Shown in pieces: positions 44,247-53,267 of a stretch of 64,000 bases of DNA. The number at the start of each line of letters is the position of its first letter. The first letter of the stretch is position 1. The translations under genes and the position numbers were made by a program. The notes beneath the pieces are model-generated. The model did not search any database. It had not been told where the DNA came from and saw only the letters and a list, made by a program, of their open reading frames with translations. The DNA is taken from positions 46,712 through 110,711 of the forward strand of contig JAFPZX010000134.1 in NCBI GenBank assembly GCA_017417055.1, given 5' to 3'. The DNA is from Anaerolineaceae bacterium. GTDB lineage: Bacteria; Chloroflexota; Anaerolineae; Anaerolineales; Anaerolineaceae.

Positions 44247-45638
44247 ATGCCTATCATTGAAATTGACAATTATCTAAAAAAAATCGATAATCTTATAGAC
44301 AATGGAAATCTTGAACAGGCAGCTTTCCATTGTCTGTATTTATTGCGCCAATATCCGAAAATGCTTCGAATTTACGAACGATTGGGACGAACTTTTTTGG
44401 AGATGGATAACTATAATGGTGCATTAGATACATACCTTCGTCTTTGTTCCGCTCAGCCGGATAATTTCCTAAACCATATATCACTTGCCTATACATATGT
44501 AGAATGTGGACGAACGGAAAATGCTATTACACATTGCGAAACCGCAAAATGTCTACAGCCTGATAACACGGCTGTAGAAAGAGATCTTTCCGCATGGATG
44601 AATACACATAGTGTTACATTATCATCCGACGACCGTCTTTTGAATGAGTTTTCAGAAGGTATCCGCGCATACCACAAACATGATTACACCTCTGCATGTA
44701 AACGCTTTCTTTCCGCTGAAAAAAAACCGATGCAAAATCTGCCTGTTCTTTTCCTTGGTCTTTCATATTATGAGAAGGGCGATTATCAAAAAGGAATTTG
44801 GTTGTTGGAATCGGTTTTGCGCAGAGAACCCTACAATCAAACCGCGCTCAGAACGCTGGCTGTTTATTATTCCAAACATGACAGAATGAAATTTAATCAA
44901 TATATAAACAAACTCATCGAACTGGATCCACAATATCAACATTGGGAAATCCGTGATGAAGAGATTATCGGTCAGCATTTTCCAATCAACATTTCCTATT
45001 ATGATTGGACCGGGATTCCCGGTACAAGAGTCAGAATCGGCTGGCATCAGGCAAGTGAAAAATTGATTCTAAACGACAACACAAAATTACCTTCCTGGCT
45101 GGAACTTCTGCCGATTACAACCAGTTCCTCAATCTCAGAAGAAACAGTCCAGAGTATTATCAATGAAGGCGAATTGTTTTATCGTAATTCTTTTTTTACA
45201 TCAAAATCTGCTGTGGAAAAATCCTTTGCAGATGATCAACAATCCACAGGAAAGGTACCCCTCACTGTCTCAAGCGAGTTAGATGAAGCCTTCAACTTTT
45301 TGGAACACATCGCATCAAGAGGGTTTGAACCAATTGATCCCAATCCGGAAAAAATAAATACAATCTCTTCAAATAACGAATCTGATAAAAAAGAAACATC
45401 ATCAGAAAACGATAGTGAACAATTGAAACAAACGCCTTCAGCCGAAGAAAGGCAAATGATGAGAGAAGCTTGGCGCTGTTTTAGTACCGACCAACAGGAT
45501 CTTGGTGTACAATTATACAAGAAATTGATTGATAAGCCAAATTGTTTACCAGCAGTTGAAGAAGAACTGGAAAAATTGGTTATTCTCTTCCCGGAAAACA
45601 CAGATTTGGCTGAATTATATAATTCTATAAAAGGATAA
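44247..45638 (+). CDS. Tetratricopeptide repeat protein
   Basis: Cytoplasmic protein of 463 residues. Four or more TPRs lie in the N-terminal half (AAFHCLYLLRQYPKMLRIYERLG, NYNGALDTYLRLCSAQPDN, ENAITHCETAKCLQPDN, GIWLLESVLRREPYNQTALR). A middle segment ITHQ-like NISYYDWTGIPGTRVRIGWH is unrelated, then come a Ser/Asn/Glu linker and a C-terminal helical pair. It probably scaffolds protein contacts; partners unknown. It lies 21 bases after sigA and 12 bases before ndk, a likely operon. Confidence 0.82.
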   Translation: MPIIEIDNYLKKIDNLIDNGNLEQAAFHCLYLLRQYPKMLRIYERLGRTFLEMDNYNGALDTYLRLCSAQPDNFLNHISLAYTYVECGRTENAITHCETAKCLQPDNTAVERDLSAWMNTHSVTLSSDDRLLNEFSEGIRAYHKHDYTSACKRFLSAEKKPMQNLPVLFLGLSYYEKGDYQKGIWLLESVLRREPYNQTALRTLAVYYSKHDRMKFNQYINKLIELDPQYQHWEIRDEEIIGQHFPINISYYDWTGIPGTRVRIGWHQASEKLILNDNTKLPSWLELLPITTSSSISEETVQSIINEGELFYRNSFFTSKSAVEKSFADDQQSTGKVPLTVSSELDEAFNFLEHIASRGFEPIDPNPEKINTISSNNESDKKETSSENDSEQLKQTPSAEERQMMREAWRCFSTDQQDLGVQLYKKLIDKPNCLPAVEEELEKLVILFPENTDLAELYNSIKG

Positions 45639-45650
45639 AGGAATAATAAA

Positions 45651-46109
45651 ATGGAGAAAACTTTTGTATGTGTCAAACCTGATGGCGTTCAGCGTGGACT
45701 GATAGGTGAGGTCGTAAAACGATTTGAAAACAGAGGATTCCAGCTTTGTGCTGCAAAGTTCATGCAGGTAAGTGATGAACTGGCAGCGAAACATTATGCT
45801 GAACATGAAGGAAAACCATTCTACAATGGTTTGATTTCTTACATCACATCCGGTCCTGTTTTCGCCATGGTTTGGGAAGGTGATAATGTGGTAAAAGCAG
45901 TTCGCCAGACAGTCGGTTCCACAAATCCGACAGAAGCTGCACCCGGTACGATTCGCCATGATTTTGCTGCAAAGATGGATCGCAACCTGATCCATGCATC
46001 GGATGCTGTTTCTACTGCCGAGCGCGAAATTGCTCTTTGGTTTAAAACGGAAGAAATCGTCGATTATGAAAAGTCAGGTACTAACTGGGTTTTCGGTAAA
46101 AATTCATAA
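45651..46109 (+). CDS. ndk: Nucleoside diphosphate kinase
   Basis: Transfers phosphate from NTPs to NDPs through a phospho-histidine. The 152 residues are the usual length. Motifs: [58 protein letters not shown] and the catalytic [16 protein letters not shown] (His). Last gene behind sigA and the TPR gene. Confidence 0.97.
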   Translation: MEKTFVCVKPDGVQRGLIGEVVKRFENRGFQLCAAKFMQVSDELAAKHYAEHEGKPFYNGLISYITSGPVFAMVWEGDNVVKAVRQTVGSTNPTEAAPGTIRHDFAAKMDRNLIHASDAVSTAEREIALWFKTEEIVDYEKSGTNWVFGKNS

Positions 46110-46175
46110 TACCGAAACTATTCGAATGTAGATATACAAGGATTTTATCTATCCAATTATCTTTCTTTCTGGTTG

Positions 46176-46212
46176 AAGGACGATTACTTGATAATCTCGT
46201 AATCGTCCTTTA
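46176..46212. terminator. Terminator between ndk and dut
   Basis: AAGGACGATTAC (46176-46187) pairs perfectly with GTAATCGTCCTT (46199-46210). T-rich flanks on both sides let it serve ndk, and weakly dut, which converge here. Confidence 0.8.
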
Positions 46213-46260
46213 TATTGTGTTCAGTCTTATTTACCAGACTGTTGAATATTGCCAGCTTAT

Positions 46261-46689
46261 TTATTTTGAATTTCCTAAAATACCACCGGTTGCTCCTCTT
46301 TCAGATACTTTCGAATGAATCTCAGCTATATCAATTTCTTCTATTTCCGGGGTTTCGATCGGTATGATCAGCATTTGTCCTACTGCCTGACCATACCCGA
46401 TTTCAAGCGGTTCGTCTTTAATGTTTGAAATTTTGATTTGAATTTCACCTTGGTATCCCGCATCAATAACACCTGCTCCCAAAAGATGATTGTTTCGGCT
46501 TTTGGGCATCAATAAACCAACAAATCCCTGAGGAATTTCTATCGTAATTCCTGTTTTAACAACTCCGAAATCATGAGCAGCAATCACGATTGGTTCAACA
46601 GCATAAAAATCAATTCCTGCGTCATTCGGATGTTTTCTCGTCGGTAAAACAGCATTTTCATTTAATTTCGCTGCCTTGATTTTATTCAT
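46261..46689 (-). CDS. dut: dUTP diphosphatase
   Basis: Trimeric dUTPase of 142 residues hydrolysing dUTP to dUMP and pyrophosphate. The five motifs can be followed: HPNDAGIDFYA, MPKSRNNHLLGAGVIDAGY, QGEIQIKISN, GQAVGQMLI and the C-terminal glycine-rich RGATGGILG. Motif 3 reads GAGVIDAGYQGEI as expected. Monocistronic, divergent from the asd-hom operon. Confidence 0.93.
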   Translation of the reverse strand: MNKIKAAKLNENAVLPTRKHPNDAGIDFYAVEPIVIAAHDFGVVKTGITIEIPQGFVGLLMPKSRNNHLLGAGVIDAGYQGEIQIKISNIKDEPLEIGYGQAVGQMLIIPIETPEIEEIDIAEIHSKVSERGATGGILGNSK

Positions 46690-46812
46690 ATTACTCCAAC
46701 TATCATAAAGCTATAAAATATATATGCGGTGAAATTATATCAATAAAACACTGCAAAGGAAATGGAGAAATACAAAAGTGTAATGAATTTAAACAAATAA
46801 TCCACTTTTTAT

Positions 46813-46840
46813 TTGACAATATACTTAAGAAGTGTTAAAT
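46813..46840 (+). promoter_or_regulatory. Promoter of the asd-hom leader
   Basis: TTGACA (46813-46818), a 16-bp spacer, and TTAAAT (46835-46840). The implied start site falls at about 46847, on or next to the leader-peptide ATG. Confidence 0.75.
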
Positions 46841-46847
46841 TTACCTC

Positions 46848-46928
46848 ATGAATTTAAAAACTAATGATTACACCATTACTGCTATGATTACCACTACTAT
46901 CGGTCGTGGTTTGTTTTTGATACACTGA
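46848..46928 (+). CDS. Threonine-rich leader peptide of the asd-hom operon
   Basis: A 26-codon frame, beginning MNLKTNDYTITAMITTTIGR and ending GLFLIH. It has six Thr codons, three of them consecutive (46890-46898), and four Ile codons, the same bias as the thrL peptide of enterobacteria. Its stop codon lies inside the 5' arm of the antiterminator. No ribosome binding site precedes it at normal spacing; with the start site at about 46847 it would be translated from a leaderless mRNA. Function by analogy: the ribosome stalls when Thr-tRNA is scarce. Confidence 0.85.
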   Translation: MNLKTNDYTITAMITTTIGRGLFLIH

Positions 46929-46989
46929 GGCAGTTGGATCATTAAGTCATAAATTGGCAGCTGTCTCACACAGAGGCAGCTTTTCTTTT
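46926..46989 (+). promoter_or_regulatory. Transcription attenuator: antiterminator and terminator
   Basis: Two exclusive hairpins. Terminator: GCTGTCTC (46960-46967) with GAGGCAGC (46973-46980), followed by TTTTCTTTT. Antiterminator: TGAGGCAGTTG (46926-46936) with CAGCTGTCTCA (46958-46968), 11 pairs with two G-T. The shared arm makes the two incompatible. A ribosome at the stop codon (46926-46928) covers the antiterminator arm; one stalled at the Thr codons leaves it free, giving read-through to asd and hom. Confidence 0.85.
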
Positions 46990-47017
46990 ATTTTATGTAA
47001 TAAGGCAGGTATTATTT

Positions 47018-48076
47018 ATGAACAATAAAATTCCGGTTGCAGTATTGGCAAGCACGGGCAGTGTCGGACAGCGAATGATTTCCCTGTTGGATGGACATCC
47101 CTGGTTTGAAGTGGTTGAAGTTACCGCATCTGAACGATCTGAAGGAAAAACCTATCAGGAAGCATGTCATTGGTTTCTCTCCAAACCAATGCCTGATTAT
47201 GTAAAAAATATGAAGCTGCTGCCTACCGAAGCATCAGCATTAAAACATGCGAAAATCGTTTTTTCCGCGCTTCCCGCTGACATTGCGAAGGAAATTGAAC
47301 CTGATTTCGCAAAAGCAGGAATGTATTTAAGCTCCAATGCATCAGCCTACCGAAAAGATCCGCTGGTACCGCTGCTTGTTCCTGAAATCAATCCGGATCA
47401 TCTGGATCTGATCGAACTCCAACACAGTCAATACGGTTGGTCGGGCGGAATTATCACCAACCCGAACTGTACAACAACCGGTTTCGTTATTCCGCTGCAT
47501 GCCATTGATCAAAAGTATCATGTAAAACAGCTCTTTGCATTTTCCATGCAGGCACTTTCCGGGGCTGGCATTCCGGGCGTTCCCTCTCTGGATATTATTG
47601 ATAATGTGATTCCCTATATTGGCGGTGAAGAAGAAAAACTTGAATTCGAACCGAAGAAAATCATGGGAACAATGCAGGCGGATTCACTATCCCTGCACCC
47701 GATGGCTATTTCTTCTCATACGAACCGGGTCGCTGTTGTTGATGCTCATACCATCTGCTGCACAATCGCTACAGAAGAAAAGCCAACAGTTGAAGAATTG
47801 ATCGAAACTGTAAAGAACTTCCAGGTTCCCGAAGTCACCAGGAGCCTGCCGTCATGTCCGAAACAGGCAATCATCTATCATGAAGAACCCAACCGACCAC
47901 AGCCGCGTCTGGACCGTGATCTTGAAAACGGAATGGCAACAAGCATTGGACGAATCCGGAAAGATACAATACTGGATTACCGCTTTGTTTCTGTTTCGCA
48001 TAACACAATTCGTGGAGCTGCCGGCGGATCAATTCTTAATGGCGAACTGATCGCGAGAAGATTCTTCGGGAAATAA
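47018..48076 (+). CDS. asd: Aspartate-semialdehyde dehydrogenase (archaeal/fungal type)
   Basis: Reduces aspartyl phosphate to aspartate semialdehyde with NADPH. The 352 residues follow the archaeal/fungal-type branch: VLASTGSVGQRMISLLDGHP, SNASAYRKDP, the catalytic TNPNCTTTG (Cys about residue 151), LSGAGIPGVPSLDIIDN, and the late SHTNRVAVVDAHT with GRIRKDTILDYRFVS. A ribosome binding site (GGCAGG) lies seven to eight bases upstream. First structural gene behind the Thr attenuator, five bases from the hom reading region. Confidence 0.95.
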   Translation: MNNKIPVAVLASTGSVGQRMISLLDGHPWFEVVEVTASERSEGKTYQEACHWFLSKPMPDYVKNMKLLPTEASALKHAKIVFSALPADIAKEIEPDFAKAGMYLSSNASAYRKDPLVPLLVPEINPDHLDLIELQHSQYGWSGGIITNPNCTTTGFVIPLHAIDQKYHVKQLFAFSMQALSGAGIPGVPSLDIIDNVIPYIGGEEEKLEFEPKKIMGTMQADSLSLHPMAISSHTNRVAVVDAHTICCTIATEEKPTVEELIETVKNFQVPEVTRSLPSCPKQAIIYHEEPNRPQPRLDRDLENGMATSIGRIRKDTILDYRFVSVSHNTIRGAAGGSILNGELIARRFFGK

Positions 48077-48117
48077 GGCATTTGACAATCAACCATAAAC
48101 CCTTCGAAAGGAATGCT

Positions 48118-49134
48118 ATGAAACTCATAAAAATCGGTATGATTGGCTTTGGAAATGTGGGGCATGGGTTTATCCAGGCTCTCATTGAAAAGAGAACATT
48201 TTTCAGAAATGAATTAGGCCTTGAATTTGTGGTCACCGCCATAACAGATATCCGATACGGCACAATCTACGCCCCTGACGGACTCCCGCTGAAGGAACTT
48301 GTCTCAGCGAAAGATTTTTATGGAATGGATCCGTCATTCTATCAAGACTGGAACACGATCCAGATGATCCGAAACGCCGAATCCGATGTGATCATTGAGC
48401 TCAGCTTCACGGACCTCAAAACCGGCGAACCGGCTGTTCTCCATTGCCAGGAAGCATTGCTTTCCGGGAAACATGTCATCACGTCCAACAAAGGTCCGAT
48501 CGCTCTACATTACAGCATGTTGAAAGGATTGGCCAGAGATAACGGTGTAAAAATCGGCTGTGAGGGCACCGTAATGAGTGGTACACCCGCTTTGCGCCTG
48601 GCAACAGACAGTCTGCTGATTACCGGAATTTCCGAGATCAAAGGCATTTTGAACGGTACGACAAACTTTATCCTGACAGAAATGGAACATGGTTCCACAT
48701 ATGCCGAAGCACTGAAAGAAGCTCAGATTCTTGGATATGCAGAAGCAGACCCAAGCGGCGATGTCGAGGGATTCGACACTGCGGGGAAGATTGCAATTTT
48801 ATCTCATCTTGTTTTCGGTACATTCATTAAACCGGAAGACATTGAGCGTGAAGGGATTTCGGATATAACCTTGGATGATGTACAAAAAGCGCTGAAAGAT
48901 AAACTCCACTGGAAGCTCATCGGCGCAGTAAAAAAGACCGAGAATGGTGTTGAAGCCTCTGTAAAACCCGTATTGCTCCACGAAGACAATCCGCTTGCGA
49001 ACATCAAAGGAGCAGGCAATGCGATCCAATATCGTTCGGATCTATTGGGTGAAATCACGCTGATCGGTCCGGGTGCCGGAAGAAAAGAAACCGCAGCTGC
49101 ACTGATCGAAGACCTCATCCATATCGTCCAATAA
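48118..49134 (+). CDS. hom: Homoserine dehydrogenase, short form without ACT domain
   Basis: Reduces aspartate semialdehyde to homoserine, the branch to Thr and Met. The start is the ATG at 48118 behind AAAGGA. About 338 residues: IGMIGFGNVGHGFIQAL (NAD site), SGKHVITSNKGPIALHYS, GTVMSGTPALRLA, GILNGTTNFILTEME, and DPSGDVEGFDTAGKIAILSH. It ends without the C-terminal ACT domain of feedback-inhibited enzymes, so control may rest mainly on the attenuator. Co-transcribed with asd. Confidence 0.94.
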   Translation: MKLIKIGMIGFGNVGHGFIQALIEKRTFFRNELGLEFVVTAITDIRYGTIYAPDGLPLKELVSAKDFYGMDPSFYQDWNTIQMIRNAESDVIIELSFTDLKTGEPAVLHCQEALLSGKHVITSNKGPIALHYSMLKGLARDNGVKIGCEGTVMSGTPALRLATDSLLITGISEIKGILNGTTNFILTEMEHGSTYAEALKEAQILGYAEADPSGDVEGFDTAGKIAILSHLVFGTFIKPEDIEREGISDITLDDVQKALKDKLHWKLIGAVKKTENGVEASVKPVLLHEDNPLANIKGAGNAIQYRSDLLGEITLIGPGAGRKETAAALIEDLIHIVQ

Positions 49135-49238
49135 CAGCATCAATAACCTGAGGCGGGAGAGCATATTGCCAAAACAAGCTTTCCCGCTGTACCTTCGAAA
49201 GTCAAAAATTGTGCCTTTTAAGATAAATCAATAAAAAG

Positions 49239-49268
49239 CCGGCGGAAAATAATTCTGCCGGTTTTATT
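49239..49268 (+). terminator. Rho-independent terminator after hom
   Basis: CCGGCGGAA (49239-49247) pairs with TTCTGCCGG (49253-49261), 9 bp with one G-T, followed by TTTTATTTT. Confidence 0.8.
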
Positions 49269-49336
49269 TTCAGTAATTACATTTCTAAACGAAATCTTTA
49301 CTTTCCGTAAAATAATGATTATTTTTGCAAATGTAC

Positions 49337-49372
49337 GAGGACAGTTCTGTGTTTCGCACAAAAACCGTCCCC
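49337..49372. repeat. GGGACGGTT-type hairpin repeat
   Basis: An imperfect palindrome: GAGGACAGTTCTGTG and CACAAAAACCGTCCCC with loop TTTCG. Its ends match the GGGGAC(A/G)GTT family seen at 1486, 58904 and 59011. It lies between hom and the convergent GH4 gene. Confidence 0.55.
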
Positions 49373-49396
49373 GATCCAAAATTTAACTGTTCTTTA

Positions 49397-50824
49397 CTAA
49401 TTATATTTCGGCAGCCAGTCACCGTAGGCTTCAATCAGCTCATCGCACATAGAGACAATATCGTCAATGGAAAGCTCTGCGGACGCATGCGGATCGAGCA
49501 TAACAGCCTGATAAATATAATCCTTCTTCTGGGTCATAGCAGCTTCGATGGCCAGCAGCTGCACGTTGATATTCGTCCGGTTAAGTGCGGCACATTGCTC
49601 AGGCAGATCGCCGATTACGGTCGGCTGCACGCCATTGCGGTCAACCAGACAGGGAACTTCCACACAGGCATTATATGGCAGATTAGTAATCAAGCCATCG
49701 TTCAACACATTCCCGCCAATTTGCGTCGGCACATTGGTCTCCATTGCCTCCATGATATAGCTTGCATATTCACGAGACCGTTCATGTGTCAGGTTCGGAT
49801 TCTGCGTGAGTTCATGGCCTCGTTCCTTCCAGTCCTTGATTTGGCGAATACAGCGGCGGGGATATTCATCCAGCGGCACGTTGAAGCGCTCGATCAATTC
49901 AGGATAATTGCGTTTGATGAAGTAGGGCGTATACTCTGCATTATGTTCACTGGATTCGGTGATGTAATATCCAAACCGTAGCATCAGTTCCAGACGAACC
50001 ATATCGCCATGATGTCCGGTCTTTTGATAGAGATCATATTCTTCACGCATGCGGTCGACCCACTCACCCGGACGCGGTTCTCCATTAGTCATGCGCTGCA
50101 CCCATTCATCGAAAGTACCGATATCCAGTTTTCCAGCGTTCAGCAGCTTCGCACGCCGCTTGATCTCCGGATACAAATCTTCTCCGTTTCGAGTACATTC
50201 CAGCAGCCATGCCTGATGATTGATACCGGCGATCTTATACTGTACAGAATCATCGTACCCCATATTCAGTTCATTGAGCAGTGTCGGCGCACAGACCTGG
50301 ACAGAGTGGCAAAGCCCGACTGTCTGCACCTGGGTGTAACGCAGCATGGCTCCGGTGAGCATAGCCATCGGATTGGTGTAATTGAGAAACCAAGCATTCG
50401 GACACACCTCTTCCATATCCCGGGCGAAATCCATCATCACAGGAATCGTACGCAATGCACGGAACACACCACCGACGCCCAGCGTATCCGCGATGGTCTG
50501 CTTCAGCCCATACTTTTTCGGAATTTCAAAATCAGTAATCGTACAGGGATCGTATCCTCCGACCTGAATGGCATTAATAACATAATTCGCGCCTCTCAGT
50601 GCATCTTTACGGTTTTCCACTCCCAGATATTTTTCGATACGGGCTTTAGAACCGTTGGACCGGTTGATAGCCTCCAGCATTGCTGCGGACTCATCCAACC
50701 GTACCGCGTCAATATCATACAGCGCGATAGTGCTTTCTTCCAATGCTGGTGTCATCATACTGTCACCCAGGACATTTTTGGCGAACACGGTGGAACCGGC
50801 TCCCATGAACGTGATCTTCGGCAT
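49397..50824 (-). CDS. melA: GH4 family alpha-galactosidase/alpha-glucosidase
   Basis: NAD- and Mn-dependent glycosidase of 475 residues acting by an oxidation-elimination mechanism. Motifs: KITFMGAGSTVFAKNVLGD (dinucleotide site), IALYDID, NYVINAIQVGGYDP, GVGGVFRALRTIPVMM, NYTNPMAMLT and the metal-binding GLCHSVQ. The MelA-like motif set suggests alpha-galactosidase, but alpha-glucuronidase and alpha-glucosidase activities exist in the family. AAGGAG supports the ATG. No sugar transporter is adjacent. Confidence 0.9.
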   Translation of the reverse strand: MPKITFMGAGSTVFAKNVLGDSMMTPALEESTIALYDIDAVRLDESAAMLEAINRSNGSKARIEKYLGVENRKDALRGANYVINAIQVGGYDPCTITDFEIPKKYGLKQTIADTLGVGGVFRALRTIPVMMDFARDMEEVCPNAWFLNYTNPMAMLTGAMLRYTQVQTVGLCHSVQVCAPTLLNELNMGYDDSVQYKIAGINHQAWLLECTRNGEDLYPEIKRRAKLLNAGKLDIGTFDEWVQRMTNGEPRPGEWVDRMREEYDLYQKTGHHGDMVRLELMLRFGYYITESSEHNAEYTPYFIKRNYPELIERFNVPLDEYPRRCIRQIKDWKERGHELTQNPNLTHERSREYASYIMEAMETNVPTQIGGNVLNDGLITNLPYNACVEVPCLVDRNGVQPTVIGDLPEQCAALNRTNINVQLLAIEAAMTQKKDYIYQAVMLDPHASAELSIDDIVSMCDELIEAYGDWLPKYN

Positions 50825-50906
50825 AATAATAACTTCTCCTTATAAAAAATCGGTCTTATCAATCAAAAAAGGAAATACCTGATGATAGTCTTCAGAATGA
50901 ATTCCC

Positions 50907-53267
50907 TTATATTTTTCTGACTCTCATAGAAATATAACTGAAAAGATAACAGACGACAGTCATCGCCAGCAGCGCCAACCATGCAAGATGCATATTGGAC
51001 GCGGCATAATTAAAAATATCTTTCGGCGTTGTGATTTCCATAGGAATTTTCCCTCCAAAAATATCAGGAAGGGTATTCAAATTCGCAGTGATACCAAACG
51101 CCTTCATCGCCCAGCGGCAGGTTGTGAAATAAGAGATTGTGTTTTTGATGCCTTCCAATTCAAACAGGATACCGGAAAACAGGATTTGGGGCATGATCAG
51201 CAGCGGAGCGACAACCAATGCCCGATCCGGATTACTGAAAAATGACGAGACCAAAAGCCCCAGCGTCGCAGCGGAAAGTGATGTCAAAAACACAGTCAAC
51301 AGCACTTCCAGAAACGGAGAGAGTGCTACACCCTTTTTTGGCAGCCCAACCATCATACTGTAAAACACTGTAAGAAGCAGAGACTGAACTGCGCATAATA
51401 ACGTAAGAATCAATACTTTAGAGGTGATATAGGCAAACAAACTCAGCCCCGCCATATTCTCCCGTTTAAGAATCACATTCTCTTTACAAATCTCCTGGAT
51501 AGCGCTCAAAACACCGATCCAAAACGCGGAACAGGAGAGCGCAAACAGCAGCGACATCGTGATCGTCCGGCGCTCATATTCATGGCCATCTTTCGTGAAA
51601 GCGATCATCATCACCAGCAACGGCGGCTGCAGCAAAAGCAGAATCATCCGCTGCCTGTCATTAAGCAGTGTCTTCAGGTAACGGACGGATAACGTAGCTG
51701 TATGGCTGAAGATTTTTTTGAATTTCCGTCCGACTGTCTCATGATCTTGCCGAACAGAAAGCTTTCCCCCTGTCACCCCGTATGTATTACCGCCCATCAT
51801 TCCGCTGTTTGCAAAGCGGTCCCGGTATTCTTCCGCGTGCGATTCTGTCAGCATATAAGCATCGGAAAGATGCTCTACGCCAAAAAATGACGGAGCCTGC
51901 TTCGGATCCCCGTAATAACACAGGTTTCCGCCTTTTCCAAGAAAAATGATTTTATCGAACAGGTTGATGTTCTGAATCGTATGTGTGATCAAAATAATTG
52001 TGATTCCCCGACGGGCCATGTTATGCATGGTATACATCAGGTTCTTTTCAGTACCGGGATCCAACCCCGAGGAAGGCTCATCCAGGAAAAACAGCTTCGG
52101 ATCGGAAAGCAGCTCCACCGCGATGGAAGCACGTTTCCGTTGACCGCCGCTTAGCAGATTGATCATGGTTCCTTCGTGGCCTTCTAATTCAACAGTACGT
52201 ATTGCCTCGCTTACACGAGCACTGCGTTCTTCCTTTGTCGAATCGGGAGGCATTCTGAGTTTCGCGGCATATTCCAGCATCTCCCGCAGGGGCAGATTTC
52301 CATGGATGATGTCCTGCTGCGGAACGTAACCGATAATACTTTTGAAGGAATCATAATTCGCGTACAGGTCAACCCCATTGATCAGCACCTGACCTTCGGT
52401 TGCTTTGTTATATCCGCAAAGGCAGTTCATGAACGTCGTTTTCCCGGCCCCGGATCCGCCGATGATACCGGTAAAACTGCAGGGGGAAATGGTCAGTGAG
52501 ACATGATTGCAGATTACTTTATCCTTTCGACCCGATCGGACCCGTTTCACGATATCCACAGCTTCAAGCCCGATACCGTTTTTATATACGCAGTAATTCA
52601 AAATGCCTTCACTGTAAAGCAGTTTGGAATTCGTGATGACGATTACATCTTTATCCTGTAAATAACAAGAGCCTCGCAGCCTTTTTCCATTGACATACAC
52701 ACCATTCAGGCTGTTATTATCTATCAAGAGGAACTTTCCGCCATAATTTTGGATATACGCATGAAGTTTTGAAACACTCTGATGGTCAAGGACTACATCA
52801 CAACCCGAGCTCCGTCCGATAGTTATTTGCTGTTTGTCGGATAAAGTAATTGACTGCCAGATTACAGATTCTTTTCTTGTACTAAAGATAAACAACACAC
52901 CGTTCTGCTCAGTCTGCGGGAACTTGTCAATTTGGATCCGGTCTCCATCCTGAAGCACAGAGCTTGTTATTCTGCCCCCGTTGAGATAAGTACCGTTGCT
53001 GCTGTTTTGATCATTGATCGTGCAGGAATTTCCTTCCAGACGAAAATAGCCATGGTGTCTTGAGACGAATCCGGAATTCAGGACAATATCATTGTCTCTT
53101 TCCCGTCCAAATGTAACCACCTGCTTTTGAAAAGAACGAAGATCAACGGTATACGGCTGTCCGGTTCCATCAAAAACATTCACCACGAATTGAGCGCTGT
53201 TCCCATTACCGTAATTCTCCTGCTGCGGATTGTATCCCATTGTCATGTTCGGATCTATCACATTCAT
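50907..53267 (-). CDS. FHA-FHA-ABC transporter fusion, Rv1747/ABCG-like
   Basis: A 786-residue protein combining two forkhead-associated domains, an ATPase and an ABC2 permease. FHA1 (about 25-110) has VTFGRERDNDIVLNSGFVSRHH and NSSNGTYLNG; FHA2 (about 125-200) has ITIGRSSGCDVVLD, SVSKLHAY and NSLNGVYVNG. The ATPase (about 240-450) has IIGGSGAGKTTFMNCLCG, LSGGQRKRASIAVELL and LFFLDEPSSGLDP. Six helices follow from about 545. FHA domains read phosphothreonine, so export is probably phospho-controlled; the substrate is unknown. No Ser/Thr kinase gene lies in the window. Confidence 0.92.
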   Translation of the reverse strand: MNVIDPNMTMGYNPQQENYGNGNSAQFVVNVFDGTGQPYTVDLRSFQKQVVTFGRERDNDIVLNSGFVSRHHGYFRLEGNSCTINDQNSSNGTYLNGGRITSSVLQDGDRIQIDKFPQTEQNGVLFIFSTRKESVIWQSITLSDKQQITIGRSSGCDVVLDHQSVSKLHAYIQNYGGKFLLIDNNSLNGVYVNGKRLRGSCYLQDKDVIVITNSKLLYSEGILNYCVYKNGIGLEAVDIVKRVRSGRKDKVICNHVSLTISPCSFTGIIGGSGAGKTTFMNCLCGYNKATEGQVLINGVDLYANYDSFKSIIGYVPQQDIIHGNLPLREMLEYAAKLRMPPDSTKEERSARVSEAIRTVELEGHEGTMINLLSGGQRKRASIAVELLSDPKLFFLDEPSSGLDPGTEKNLMYTMHNMARRGITIILITHTIQNINLFDKIIFLGKGGNLCYYGDPKQAPSFFGVEHLSDAYMLTESHAEEYRDRFANSGMMGGNTYGVTGGKLSVRQDHETVGRKFKKIFSHTATLSVRYLKTLLNDRQRMILLLLQPPLLVMMIAFTKDGHEYERRTITMSLLFALSCSAFWIGVLSAIQEICKENVILKRENMAGLSLFAYITSKVLILTLLCAVQSLLLTVFYSMMVGLPKKGVALSPFLEVLLTVFLTSLSAATLGLLVSSFFSNPDRALVVAPLLIMPQILFSGILFELEGIKNTISYFTTCRWAMKAFGITANLNTLPDIFGGKIPMEITTPKDIFNYAASNMHLAWLALLAMTVVCYLFSYISMRVRKI

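Noticed and set aside
48082-48117. Upstream TTG start for hom
   Set aside because: The 12 extra codons contain the real ribosome binding site AAAGGA and are not conserved-looking; the ATG at 48118 begins the NAD-binding strand at the usual distance.
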